NCBI GenBank assembly: GCA_032622095.1
Contig: CP136061.1
Span: 53,329,762 to 53,393,761, forward strand
Length of the DNA: 64,000 nt
DNA from: Siphonodentalium dalli
Lineage: Eukaryota; Mollusca; Scaphopoda; Gadilida; Siphonodentaliidae
Direction of reading: 5' to 3'
Of the stretch, positions 9,100 to 20,637 are shown one piece after another. Position 1 is the first letter of the stretch; the number at the start of each line of letters is the position of its first letter. The notes under the pieces are model-generated. The model was not told the origin of the DNA and searched no databases. It saw only the letters and a program-made list of their open reading frames with translations. The position numbers and the translations under genes were made by a program.

Positions 9100-10760
9100 C
9101 CGCAAAAGATTTTATCATCATTATTGATGTCTTTTTCATGTCTTCTCAGTCATCAATGCCCCAGGTGAGCATGCACGTTCATGATTGATCATGTGTATGC
9201 TCTCGAGTGCTAGATGCCAGTAGTTGTCTGATTTTCTAGACCAAAGACTAATAATATACATGGCTAGATAAGGATCATACATTTTATACAAGAATTGATA
9301 AGCATGGAGCGTACATTTATACTTATTTAGCGCTTGAGATGCTAGTACCCGGCATACATGTATGTACCTTCAATATCATTAGATGCCTGTGATAGGTCCC
9401 TTAATCAAAATTTACAACAATAAGATAAAAGATTATAGCATTATAACCATATAAATCCAGATTCATCAGATGCAAATTCTATATAGTCCGTCTTATCAAT
9501 GCCCTAAATAAGCATGTATATAGTGCTAATACACCCAATATCATGAGATGCATGTGATAGGCTCCTTAACCATAATTTGAAACAACATCAAGGGTTATAG
9601 AGTTATAAGCATGTATAAATCAAATTCGTCGTCAGATGCCAAAAGTTGTGTTAAGGTCCTGGGCTATACAAATAATTCATATTAAGGCATATTAGCTGAT
9701 TTTGAGACCGTATTCTAATTATCATTGGGAAGTTGTATTCTGTTAGCTCCAATTTAATCAGAGGCTTCATTAGTTGGTTATTTTTTATTTTTTTTTTTTA
9801 ATTTTTTTTTTGGTTGTTTGTTGTTATATGATAGTCTCCTGGATAGTAATTCAGATTACTCATTGTTTCACATACATGTATCAATGGGTACGTATATACC
9901 AATTTTAATGGGTGCGACAAAAGTTTGTAAATTCCCCGTCCAGAGATCACAACAACAACATTTAAACAAAATCTATATATAATATGATATTGACTCATCA
10001 ATGCCATAATTAAGCATGTATATATGGTGCTAGTACATCCAGTATCTTCCTGTGATAGGCTCCTTAACCATAATTTACAACAACAACATCAGGGATTATA
10101 GAGTTCTATGCATGTATAAATCAAAATACCTCAGATGTCATGAGTTGTTTTAGGGTCTTGGAGATATTATTTAAGTTAAGGCATATAATAAAATTAAAGA
10201 ACCTTATATTACAACAATAACATCAATGGTTATAGGGTTATAGCTTCAAGTTTCAGGTGCCAAAAGTAGTGTTAGGGTCATGGGCTATATAAAGTAATTC
10301 AGAATGAGGCATATAAGCTGATTTTGAGACAGTATTCCAAATATAATTAAGTGCGGCAAAAGTATGTTTGTTCCTAGACCATAGTTCACAACTACTACAA
10401 AAAAGTTATATGCAGGCTATATTGTTGACTTGTCAATGCAGTAGATAAGCATGCACATTCACATATATAGTGCTAGTACTTATAATTTGTAAGCTGGTTT
10501 TATAAGCTGGCTTATACCGGTAGGTGGGTAAACATAATCATATATATGGTACCATTCATCCAATTTCGTCTGTTTTTTATGACTCGATGTTATTATAGTC
10601 ATATCCAGTTTTGTTACATGCCATACAGTTTATTTAGGGTCCTGGGCTATTAATTCACATTACTGTACCGGTAAATTAACTAGGTCCTGGGTTGTAATTC
10701 CAGTGAAGGTTCATAAACTGATCTTGAACAATATTCCAAATATCATTGAGTCAGCATGGT
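9100..10760. repeat. Degenerate tandem repeat, unit about 350-500 bp, four or more copies
   Basis: A landmark TCAATGC...AAGCATG or GAGCATG recurs near 9152, 9497, 9993 and 10433. Downstream of each come, in the same order, GTGATAGG(C/T)(T/C)CCTTAA, a CAACAA(C/T) tract, GGTTATAG, CAGATGCCA and AGGGTCCTGGGCTAT. Divergence and indels between units are considerable. Coding capacity is absent. Confidence 0.65.
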
Positions 10761-11199
10761 CATGTACTGTTAGCTCCAATGTAATATGTATTTTAATCGC
10801 ATAATTACTACCAGAACCAGCTTCATAATTATTGGTAATTAGACACATGTGAAAAATATCGGAGCGTGCATTGACATCATAACATTATTTAATCATTTGC
10901 GATTGCTGAAGTTTATGATTGTTGATTTTTATTTGATGAATACTTAATGTTTACTTAATCATGTGATAAAAGTTATCTCAAACTCGTTCCATTCCATTCG
11001 CACTCTATCAACCTTGTCTACCAAACTCCATTTGAGCCTTGGTAAACCTCGGCCCAAACTGAGTCTAGTAAAATCGGTTTACAAATTACGCCTAAACTAG
11101 AAATTCATGTGAGATTATATATTGATGCTAAATTCTAGATGCCATTTGATGAGTTTAAAAAAAAAAAAAATCATATGAAATCCATTTCATCCAGTATGA
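10761..11199. other. No gene seen
   Basis: AT-rich unique-looking sequence ending in an A-run of about 14 bases near 11157-11170. Confidence 0.5.
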
Positions 11200-11491
11200 T
11201 AAGTTGTATTGGCCTCTTATGCCACAATTCACAACAACAATAATATTTTTACAACAAAAACAACGTTAAGGACTGATAAACTGTATATTGTGTCACTACT
11301 GTATGTGAGTGCTAGCTATTAGGTAAATATGTCACTTTCAATGGGTAAGTTGTATTGGCCTCTTATGCCACAATTCACAACAACAATAATATTTTTACAA
11401 CAAAAACAACTTTAAGGACTGATAAACTGTATCTTGTGTCACTACTGTATGTGAGTGCTAGCTATTAGGTAAATATGTCACTTTCAATGGG
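11200..11491. repeat. 146-bp tandem duplication
   Basis: Copy 1 (11200-11345) and copy 2 (11346-11491) start with TAAGTTGTATTGGCC and end in TTTCAATGGG. I see two differences over 146 bp (near 11265 and 11284 against the second copy). The high identity shows a recent event, in contrast to the diverged repeats before it. Confidence 0.95.
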
Positions 11492-12373
11492 TAAGCATAT
11501 ACATACATGTATGATGTGTTAGTACATTTAAATCTTCTTACATTCATGATTTTGCTCGCTAAAAAAGATGATCTAAAAATGAGTAATCACATTCTCATTA
11601 TATTTCCTAGTATTCAGGAATTGTGGTTACTTGTATTTTATACATCCATACTGTAATTGGTCATGACAAGGATCTTGGTTTCTTAATGTTTTCAATTTTT
11701 TTATGGTTAATTTATTTATGTTTGATTTATACATCAGATACCGGTACTGGAATTGGTCAATATTACAAACATGAGGTTGATTTATCATAATTAAAATTGA
11801 TCAATATGGTAAACAAGGGGTTTACTAAATTTCAAAGTTGTCCCATCGATACTGATCGATAGTGGATTTTTAAATGAATTCTTTGTAGTAGAATTTTATA
11901 AAGTATATTCTCAAAGAGATGAGTGTGGTGTTAGGACCAGGGCTAGTCAACTTCATGTTTGGCATCAATCTTCACTTTAGCAGTGTAGAAATATATACTT
12001 TTGTTTATTAATTTTATGGCATATTATAATGAAAGTTTTTTGTTTTTTGTTTTTTTTGCGGTGAAAATTTCAATTAGGGAAATCTTGCCTCAAATAGCCT
12101 GATTGCCTTAAATAATAATTTAATAAATTTATTCAAATGGAATGTATGTAACTGGTGTTGCTGATATGCCTATCTAGAGTAAGTACTAGTAATAGTCATG
12201 AATGATGCCAAACATAAAATAAGTCAACTATGGCCCCATGCAATTACTATGTACATCAGATTTTAATTCAGTATTTTAAGAACAAAATGATGGCAATACT
12301 TAAGAAAAGTTAATAATAATGTGGAATATACATCAGTTTGTGTGTGGTGCTGGTGAGTTTGTACTCAGTTGAT
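11492..12373. other. No gene seen
   Basis: AT-rich, with T-rich simple sequence near 12030-12060. No supported feature. Confidence 0.5.
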
Positions 12374-12748
12374 CTATACTGCAGATAACAGGTTAACCTG
12401 CCTGATTCTCTTGGATGAGTCTGTATATTTCACATATATCTTCCCCCCTACTGGCCAGCTATCTTCAACTCCTGACTTTTCCTTTGCCTTTTTGATTAAC
12501 TCATTGTTATAGTCTGTTAAGTCTTCCTTTATAACAATACCAGACCCTTTCAGCAGTTTTCTTTGGCTTATGGTAGCATTTTTGGTTCTTCTCGAGACAA
12601 AGTTACATATCACACTTCTGGTGTATTTACTATCTGTTGAGAATTTGCCAATTCTGTGCGCTATGCTGATGTCTTCCTGCTTTACCTTCAGTGACAACTT
12701 GTCATTCAGCAGTGAATGATAGGATTTATACCAATTGTGTGGTCGGAT
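12374..12748 (-). pseudogene. Retrotransposon ORF1-like fragment, truncated at its start
   Basis: The minus frame is open from a stop at 12749-12751 to a stop at 12374 and lacks a plausible ATG start. The sequence has the pattern common to the C-terminal part of ORF1 proteins of invertebrate non-LTR elements. An AHRIGK-like segment is followed by a VICNFVSRRTKN segment, then LLKGSGIVIKEDLT, then a Trp-containing GGKIYVKY segment. Such proteins bind element RNA. The same orientation as the RT element at 2.9-6.0 kb is noted, but 6.4 kb of unrelated repeats separate them, so they are probably different insertions. Family assignment is from pattern memory only. Confidence 0.5.
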
Positions 12749-12947
12749 CTAATAAATTCTCACATTGGACAGAGCCATGGTTCGCCCATGCAGTATATTA
12801 TGTTGATCCCTCCGGCTAGTGACTATAGGGTGTAAATGGAATTACGCAAACATGTGTTTGGTCTGCATGGTTGAAGGGGTGGTGCAGTTGGTATTATCAC
12901 GGTCGGCACCCCACTGAGGAGACCATCTAGCCCCACCACTGATTCTT

Positions 12948-13055
12948 CTAGTGAGTTGGACATATCCTTATAATTTTATAGAGATGTTGTCTTAGTTTGT
13001 TCTCTTCCTCATGTTGTGCCATTTCGAAAATCTCAATTATGTCATCAAAACTCAT
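12948..13055 (-). other. Small open frame upstream of the ORF1-like fragment
   Basis: An ATG at 13055 opens 35 codons ending at TAG (12948-12950). The peptide starts MSFDDIIEIFEMAQ and has an acidic helical look followed by basic residues. It lies about 200 bp upstream, in the same orientation as the ORF1-like fragment at 12374-12748. It may be the decayed N-terminus of the same ORF, separated by frameshifts, or an independent chance frame. Confidence 0.2.
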
Positions 13056-14268
13056 TCTGCAGAAATATACACACCGGCCAGTCTGAGTCGCTATGTATGT
13101 AGGCGGATTGTGGCCGGTTAGTTATCGCGATTTTGTCATAATACATTGACAAATACAAATGGAAAATCTGATATAGATTGGGTCAATCACATCATCGACA
13201 GCGTGTGTCGTTAACGCTAAAGCGAAGTTGAGCCACTGCCAGATAAACTACCTGGTTTATAAAATAAACACACTTGGTGAACACGGCCCCTGGTGGTCAG
13301 CTTTAACTTGGTTATGAACCCATAAATCAGAACTCATCTCAGCCCAATTTCCATTGATCAACAGGCATGACATGAACATTCTCAAATATTGAAAATTATT
13401 TATGGGTAGTAACCTTCTAATTGAAAATAATCATTAAATTTCACGAAGCAAGGAACATTAAGTGTCCTCTCAAGATCTTCAGATATCATGGATATATGAA
13501 CTGCACTTTTGAAACAAATATATTTTACAGAAGTTCTTGGTACCGGAAAACAGTGAAATTTAAAATATCTTTCATGCCGTAAAGGTAAAGTAAATGAGGT
13601 TATAATATATAATTGGTCGATGGTTCTTAAATATTGTGCCACAGTAATCGCTTGGTCCAAATTTCACCGAGAAATTTCTGACATATTGAGAAAATCCGTT
13701 TTGAAATACCAGGGCATTTTGGCAAAACGTGCGTGTGACCCTTAAGCAACCTCAAATTGGTGTGTTTTCTCAGGAATAGTTTGCCTATATTCTCCATCAT
13801 ATAACGAGTGCACTAATTACGACACGCTGGGCCAGGCTCACACAGCGTTGACATATTCTCGTGGAGTTTGATAATCCGAGACACAATTCGTATAGATTGG
13901 TTTTGTTTAAGCTAATCGTGGTAAACATTTAACTTCAAAAACGTTTATATTCTCATCAATGATACACAATGTATTTATCAACATCAGGCAACACAGAAGT
14001 GTAGGGTACAGATGCATGGTCTTCTCCGAGCAATCTGATGTGCGAAACGCTGCTTGGTGGCGACATGGTGGATCGAGGAACATTTACGACCCACGTAGTA
14101 AATATATACATATATCAGAGTCATGGAGGCACGGACTCCATATGAGTGTTCATTGCTCCAATGTTCTTGCTTCAGTGAGCGTAAACAAATTATGATTTCT
14201 TATCGAAATGGCCATGTATTAACCAGAATGGCACATTGAGATACACACAACTCAGATCAAGCTTGAAA
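13056..14268. other. No gene seen
   Basis: Mixed-composition sequence. The open frames at 13400-13660 (minus) and 13959-14195 (plus) have no recognisable motif and no supporting context. Confidence 0.45.
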
Positions 14269-14345
14269 ATCGGTCCAGATTTTTGCCCATGTCGGGGTTA
14301 GAACCCGCACCAGAATTGCAAAAGGGGACAATAGGAGTACCATTT
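14269..14345 (-). repeat. SINE-like fragment with Pol III B-box-like motif, copy 1
   Basis: On the minus strand, GGTGCGGGTTCTAACCCC (around 14294-14310) followed by GACATGGGCAAAAATC matches the plus-strand segment at 21151-21180 almost base for base. The motif resembles the tRNA B box. No complete tRNA cloverleaf can be drawn. A 7-bp inverted repeat CACCGTC / GACGGTG lies nearby at 14358-14385. Confidence 0.4.
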
Positions 14346-14687
14346 TTACACACCGATGTTCACCGTCCAAGACCTATGGGAGACGGTGGCCCCCAACTAT
14401 GCCTATACTTGTGATACAACGAGTAGTCGGTAGTCAAGATTCGGTGTTGTAAAGGTTGCCTAGTTACATAATTAGTATCTCATTTGTCACAATTTTCTAA
14501 TTTATGCTCAACTTAAGATATATTCGTCTGAGAATTATTATAGCATGCGATAAACCTGTAATTGTAAGAATATATATAGCCAGAACAGTATATAGGGGAA
14601 GCCAGACGCACACGTTTATATAATCACACACCCTCCACATTCACACAATTAGCAATCGTATAGGTATCAGTACATTTCGCCGTACGG

Positions 14688-14835
14688 TTTAATCCTTTCA
14701 GTGCCAAGTTCGATTGTTGTATCACCAAGAGCTCTTTCCATCAATGTAACACATTATTATAATCAATAAATTTGAAAAATGCTCAAGGAAATATAGGTTG
14801 ATACAAAAATCGGACTTGGTACTGAAAGGGTTAAA
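14688..14835. mobile_element. MITE flanked by TTAA, piggyBac-type ends
   Basis: The ends form a terminal inverted repeat of about 37 bp. The left end reads TTAATCCTTTCAGTGCC..., and the reverse complement of the right end reads TTAACCCTTTCAGTACC..., with about five mismatches. TTAA stands at both outer ends (14689-14692 and 14831-14834). The total length is about 148 bp, with no coding capacity. TTAA target duplication and CCC-starting ends are features of the piggyBac superfamily. The assignment rests on these ends alone. Confidence 0.7.
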
Positions 14836-14913
14836 TGAACGTTTCCGATGTTCATAAATCAATAAGTGAAGTCGTCATTTCATAAAAAGCGATGCACATC
14901 TACGTCACTTCGT

Positions 14914-15105
14914 GGTATGTCCTTCATGTAAGAATACACTAACCCTAACTCTAACCCCAACCATATAGACCTGACCCTCACACTAGCCCTAACCCTAACA
15001 CTAGCCCTCACCCCAACCCTAGCCCCAACCCTAACCCTAACCCTAACACATATGGAGAATGGAGGGTGGTGCTAGGTTTCGTGTATTCTTCATGAATGAT
15101 ATACC
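14914..15105. repeat. Telomere-like block between inverted arms
   Basis: The left arm (14914-14939, GGTATGTCCTTCATGTAAGA...) is an imperfect inverted copy of 15081-15105, whose reverse complement starts GGTATATCATTCATGAAGA.... Between them lies the telomere-like repeat, plus about 30 bp on the right. Arms of about 25 bp around the block suggest it was carried as a unit. Confidence 0.5.
14940..15049 (+). repeat. Interstitial telomere-like repeat (CCCTAA)n
   Basis: About 18 imperfect copies of CTAACC / CCCTAA with variants such as CTAGCC and CTCACC, ending in a run of exact CCTAAC units near 15030-15047. This corresponds to the TTAGGG telomere motif of most animals. The copies are degenerate and internal, so this is not a chromosome end. 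Confidence 0.85.
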
Positions 15106-15770
15106 GACCGCGTGGACGCGCTCGTTGCGTGGTGTCCACTTCACAAAAACCGAAGAACCACCTACGTCACTTCAAGCATCAAGTCGATCCCTTTGGCCTT
15201 CAAACACTTTGTTTGATTACCCCGCCGGTCAAAATCCAATGACCCCACTCTATCTGCAAGTCATTTCTTAAATAACGTCTACCGAGTGACATGTGATAAG
15301 GCGGTTTTATTGAATGCTATAAAGGCTGTCGTTCACACTTCTATATTACAGCCATCGGCAGTAAACATCTCACCCGAGCGTAAACTGAACAGGAAATCAT
15401 TCCAAATAGAAAATGTAATGCAGTCTCAACGTATTATACACATCGAAATGTCAAGCATTCGGGCCAATACGCCCACGATTAGATCGCTAAAGATACTTAA
15501 TCGGGATTCACGGTTAGATAGGGATTGATATTAAATCGCAATAACACGTGGTAAGCGAAGTTAGGATTGAGGCGAGGATTACTGACGATATAACAGAGAT
15601 GTTTGAAGAAGTGCTAAGAATAACTCAAAAGAAATATAGAGGCAAATTGTTTTAGGGTTGCGGAAAAGGTTGATTTTGGGACATTTTGTCCACCCGCCCA
15701 CAACCATGGTAGCGGGGTAATGTCACAAGAGCTATACTCGTCCTTGACCTCGATCAAGGGTATATTCGTA
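15106..15770. other. No gene seen
   Basis: Moderate composition. The open frames at 15059-15271 and 15286-15528 (plus) are short, lack recognisable domains and partly overlap the inverted arm of the telomere-like block. Confidence 0.45.
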
Positions 15771-15827
15771 AAATCGGCTTTTTTTTTTACAAAAATATTA
15801 TTTTTCAAACATTATCATTCAAACAGA

Positions 15828-16130
15828 TATTACAATAATGCCGAAATATTTAATCCGTATGGTGTAACAGTTATCTGAAAACCATATGAAGAAAGAAGGT
15901 AACAGAAATTGTGAACGGTTTGCGAGATACTGGATTTGAGCTACCCCTCCCCCAAAGACGTTTTGGTCGAAAAAATACATATTTTTGATAACGACTTTAC
16001 AACATTTTTGTATTGATCTTAATGGGACCCAATATGAATCTTGTACTGAAAGTTTTGTCCATAGATACCGTTTAATTGATTACAGATGTGTTCAGACTTC
16101 CAGACCCCAGTTACAACAACAACATATTTT
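15828..16130 (+). repeat. Flanking repeat, left outer copy
   Basis: It reads AATATTTAATCCGTATGG near its start, then AACGGTTTGCGAGATA, GCTACCCCTCCCCCAAA and ATGGGACCCAA, and ends with CCAGACCCCAGTTACAACAA. The inverted copy at 19271-19570 shows the same blocks in the same order on the minus strand. Confidence 0.85.
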
Positions 16131-16209
16131 ATGATAACTGGTAATTGTTCATGCATTAACATCGATTTTATATTACAAAATATTTGTTATAAACAACACA
16201 TAACCAACT

Positions 16210-16474
16210 ATATAATTCATATGGCTCAGTAGTTATCTGGACATCACAAGTAGAAAGAATTTGACAAAAATTGTGAATGGTTTTCCAGATATTGGATTTA
16301 GGTACCGCTCCCCCGAACGCGTTTTGGTAGAAAAAATACATATTTATGTTAACGACAACACAAACTTTTCTAAATGATTCTAATGTGCATCAAATCATGA
16401 TTCATGTGATGAAAACCTGATCTGTAGACACATCGAGCGTGGTTAAAGATGTCCTCATGCTCCAAACCCCAGTT

Positions 16475-16506
<32 letters not shown>
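16210..16506 (+). repeat. Flanking repeat, left inner copy, ending in (CAA)n
   Basis: This is a diverged direct copy of 15828-16130: GTTATCTGG, AATGGTTTTCCAGATA, CCGCTCCCCCGAACGCG, AAAAAATACATATTT and CAAACCCCAGTTACAACAAC. It ends in a (CAA)n run (about 16471-16507). In the inverted right copy the matching inner end is (TTG)n at 19277-19290. Confidence 0.8.
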
Positions 16507-16507
<1 letters not shown>

Positions 16508-16739
16508 CATGTTATTTATAACATCCATGCAATTTTATTTTAATATATAGAGACTTTGTATACAACTAAAGTATATGTTCTAAACGACATATAATATAGA
16601 CTAACACATACAGAACAAAACATTATTGCTGCCATAGTGATTGTTAGAGTCCCTCTAAATCGACCAAAACATAGAAACAATTGATATTTTATTTTATATC
16701 TCATAAACTAGTCTGACCAAGGTAGCAAGCGTTAGTTCA

Positions 16740-18940
16740 AATATGTTCTATGTTTTGAGGTCCCCCTACAATATTAGAAGTCTTGAACACACCACGAACT
16801 GAAAGAATATGATCTCAATATTAACCGAGGGTGTCAACAAAGGATTGTTATTTAAGGAAATACACAATGTGTATGGATGGGTTGGTTCCCGAAATAGTGT
16901 GGCACTTTACAAAACGCGGCTGCGTGGCAAATATGAAAGGCGAATTTTCTATTATTCGAGAACACACTACCCGATATAATTCAAGTCTTGAACATAATAC
17001 GAACTGAAGCTATATGCTCTATATATTAACATAGAGTGTTACTGGAAGGTAGTGCTATCAGAGAATACATAATTTGGGTGGGTGACTTGTGCCTGTGTCG
17101 ATTTACACAAAGCGGCTGATAAATAAGAAAGACGAATTTGCTATGTTTTGAGGACCCCCCACCCCTACACAATTGAAGATTTGAAGTAAAGTTGAACAAA
17201 CCACGAATTGAAAGGATTGCTCTAAATATTGACTGAGTATGTGGGCAAAGTGTAGTAATATCAGGACTTACACAATGTTTATGGTTGGGTTGGTTCCCGA
17301 AAGCCTTTAGCACTTTACAAAAATCGGATGGCAAACGCCAAAGGCGAATATTTTTTTGGTGGGACCCCTTTATAAGCCCATTTAAACCTTGAAGACACCA
17401 TGCGCCAAATATATATGCACTTATTATTAACTGACAGTGTGAACGAAAGGTAGTCCTATCAGGGAATACATAATTTATATGGGTAGTTTGGTTCCCAAAA
17501 TCCGAGGGTACTTTACAAAAGGTGGCTGGCAAATACGAAAGTTGAATTTTCTTTGAGCACCCTACCCCATTTAAGGTCTTAAACACACCACGAACTGAAC
17601 GGATATGCCCTCAATATTAACTGAGGGTGTGGACAAATGGTAGGTAATTCAGGAAATACACATCTTGAATGGGTGGGTTGGTTTCGAATGTCTGGGACAC
17701 TTTACAAAAAGTGGCTAGCAAACGAGAAAGGCGAATTCTCACTGTTTTGGGTACCCATAACCTATTTGAACTCTTGAGCACACACTGAACTGAAGCTATA
17801 TATATATATGCTCTCAATATTAACTGAAAACGAAAGTTAGCGCTATCGTGTATTATATACAATTTGTATGGGTGGTTTGGTTCCCGAAATCCTGGGACAC
17901 TTTACAAAAGACGGCTTGCAAATAAGAAATGTGAATTTTCTTTGTTTTGAGGCCACACTACCCCATTTGAAGTCTTGAACACACCATGAACTGAATGGGT
18001 AAAAGGGTATGCACCCAATATTAGAGAAATGGACGCTATATCAAGAAATTCACATCTTGTATGGATGGGTTGGTTCCTGAATGTCTGGGTCACTTTACAA
18101 AAAGCGGTTGGCAATGAGACAGGCGAATACTCACTGTTTGGGGGACCCCTTAACCCATTTAATATCTTGAACACATCATGAACCGAATTTATATGCTCTC
18201 ATTCTTAGCTGAGTGTTTGAACAAAAGGTAGTGCTATCACGGAATTATCAAATGATATGGGTGGTTTGGTCCCCCCGAAATCCTGGGGCACTTTACAAAA
18301 AGCGGCTGGCAAACACGAAAGGCGAATTTTCTATGTTTTGAGGACTCCACTGTCCCACTTGAAGTCTTAAACAAATACTATACTCTCATTGTTAACTGAG
18401 GGTGTGTACAAATGGTAGTATTATCCGGAAATATGAATGTGTTATGTATGAGCCTATGGCACTTTACAACAAGCGGCCGGCAAACGAAAGGGCTAATTTT
18501 CACTGTCTTAGGGGACTCCAATCCCTATTTGAAGTCTTGGACACACCACTAGCTGAAGGTATATGTTATCAATATCACCCGAGATTGTGGCCGAATGGCC
18601 TATCCTGTCAGAAAAGATGCAATGCTCTCGCGAACTAACCGTTCGCGAGAACACCATGCATGGCACCTTACACAAAGCAGATGACAAACAATAAAGGCGA
18701 ATTATAAGGGACCTCTACCCCGTGTAAATCATTGAACCCACCACGAACCGAATGGATGTGTTCTCAATGTCAAATGGCTATTCTATCAGGAAATACACAA
18801 TTGGTATAGATGGGCTGGTACCCGACAGTCAGTGACACTTTACAAAAAGCGACTGGAAAATAAATAATGCGATTTTCATTGTTTTTATTACCCCCTACCC
18901 AATTTGAAGATTAAAACACACCACGAACTGGGCTTCAATG
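16740..18940. repeat. Tandem array of ~193-bp units, about 11 copies
   Basis: A landmark CACTTTACAAAA followed by a GCGGCTGGCAAA-like block recurs near 16907, 17090, 17305, 17510, 17697, 17900, 18090, 18290, 18458, 18665 and 18835. Each unit also has CTTGAACACACCA(C/T)GAACTGAA, CTCAATATTAACTGAG(G)GTGTG, GGGT(G)GGTTGGTTCCCGAAA and GTTTTGAGGACCCC. Spacing varies from about 170 to 210 bp because of indels. Open frames on the minus strand (for example 17026-17586) are by-products of the repeat. Confidence 0.85.
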
Positions 18941-19270
18941 CTTTTCACGAAGTTTCCACAAATGACAGCGTTATGGAAATCGCTTTGTTTTCGAGACAAA
19001 TGTTTGAACCGCGTCAAATATTTTAATATTTTTACGATGACTGAGTTCCTGATAAAATAACATTTGGTATGGCGTATATAAGTTCAGACCTAGGACCATT
19101 GTATTCAGGGCACTCCAATTAGTAATGATGTGCAGTTTCTATTTTGCCACACTGACAGAGAGGGGACGTTTTAACGTGATTACTCAATTGGTCATAGTTC
19201 AAGCTATTGCACTTCAATCTTAAGTGAGAATTGTGTGCTTTTGGTATGCGACACTTACTGTGGTAATAGT

Positions 19271-19570
19271 AATGTGTTGTTGTTGTTGTAATTTGGGGTC
19301 TGGAAGCCCGAACACGTCTTTAATCTCTTAAGCAATGTCCAATTTTCAGCGAACGAGTTATCTTGGGTCCCATTATGATCAATTGGGAATTTTTGTAAAT
19401 TCATAAAAAAAATATGTAAATTTTCGAAAAAAAACGTGTTTGGGGGAGGGGTAGCTAAAATCCATTATTTCGCAAACCGTTCTAAATTTCTGATAACTTC
19501 TTTCTACATATGCTTGGCAGATAACTGCTACATCATACGGATTAAATATTTAGGTATTACAGCAATACCC
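19271..19570 (-). repeat. Flanking repeat, right inverted copy
   Basis: Its reverse complement reads ATTTAATCCGTATGATG, GCAGTTATCTG, GAACGGTTTGCGAAATA, AGCTACCCCTCCCCCAAA, AATGGGACCCAA and CTTCCAGACCCC, then ACAACAACAAC, matching the left outer copy closely. It is closer to the outer left copy than to the inner one. Confidence 0.85.
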
Positions 19571-20637
19571 ATTTGAAAAAGAGCGATTTTCCCAGCAAAA
19601 AAATGAATGTTTCGGCTCCAAAATGGCATGAAAATCTAAATTGACCAACACTTTTTTTGATATCAAGTAGAGGTATGGTATAATATAGTAATTTTAACCC
19701 CAACAATGTTGGCAAATATGTTAGGACATAGCCACATGGCTCGCTTTACCGAAATCGTTAATTTCTGAAAAAAGTCATTGGTGGGTATCGTTCGTCGTCG
19801 ATTTGACAATAGCCACTACCAATTCCGTTATTTTTCACTATCATTTTCGTCAAGAGTATACATTTCTCCTTTAATAAAAAGATGTTTTCAACTTGTTCTA
19901 CCGTGGGTAGGGGTATCTCGAAAACTAGAGCCCTTTTCAATTTGGCCGCTGCACTAGTACTATAATATACAATTACAAAGATGTATCTTCAAAACATACA
20001 AATCGAGCATATACATGGTCATAATGAAGTTATATGCAGTGTATATCCGAAAATTGTTATCGTCGAAGTACGAATGATTGAAATGAGAATGAGTTCTGTA
20101 CGAGCCGGGACGTCGATTCTTCTAGTGGACGAAGGTAGATAACTCTATTTTGGAAATTACATTCAAGCGACGCACGATGTGAAACAAACAGAGGGAAAAC
20201 TTAGTGATTTTGGTCGAATTTTATTTCACACCAGGATGTGGCATATCATAGACATTTCGATTAGACATGATAATCACTTCACGCTCATATAAGAAGCATA
20301 CGACGCAACGAACCCAGCCTGTGATTCCTCCGATTCTGATATATCAGTACGTCATTGTCAATCCTGGATTACTGATGCATGCACTCACTATGTGGCCCTT
20401 ACGTGGTGTATATATATGCCAACCGATGATCAATACTGTAAGACATCTATTCATGACAACCCCTAGTTTGTTTTCTCCATCAAAATATTGTTTTCAGTTA
20501 TATATATACCCATATGTATAGTAAAAGGTTATGCATTTTCGGATGATGTGCATAGTGCTTTTCTAATAAGGGTAGATCCACTCTGTATCACACATCGAGT
20601 CCATGTTTAGACTGATACACATGCAGCTGAACGCTCT
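19571..20637. other. No gene seen
   Basis: Mixed sequence. The minus frame at 19758-19940 and the plus frame at 20267-20521 lack recognisable domains. The first part may still belong to the outer end of the composite element. Confidence 0.4.

Larger units (their letters stand above)
15828..19570. mobile_element. Composite element: tandem array bracketed by ~300-bp repeats, one inverted
   Basis: Two direct copies of a ~300-bp sequence (15828-16130 and 16210-16506) precede a ~2.2-kb array of ~193-bp units (16740-18940), and one inverted copy follows (19271-19570). The inverted pair makes the whole look like a non-autonomous transposon with long terminal inverted repeats and an internal tandem array. 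Elements with internal tandem arrays are known in bivalves (pearl-like elements), but I cannot tie this to a named family. There is no transposase, and the array frames are interrupted. Outer ends are uncertain; similarity may continue to about 15775 on the left and 19595 on the right. Confidence 0.6.

Noticed and set aside
14940-15049. A true telomere
   Set aside because: It is short, degenerate and flanked on both sides by ordinary sequence.
17026-18174. Minus-strand frames up to 186 codons
   Set aside because: They lie inside the ~193-bp tandem array and show repeated segments with frameshifts between units.
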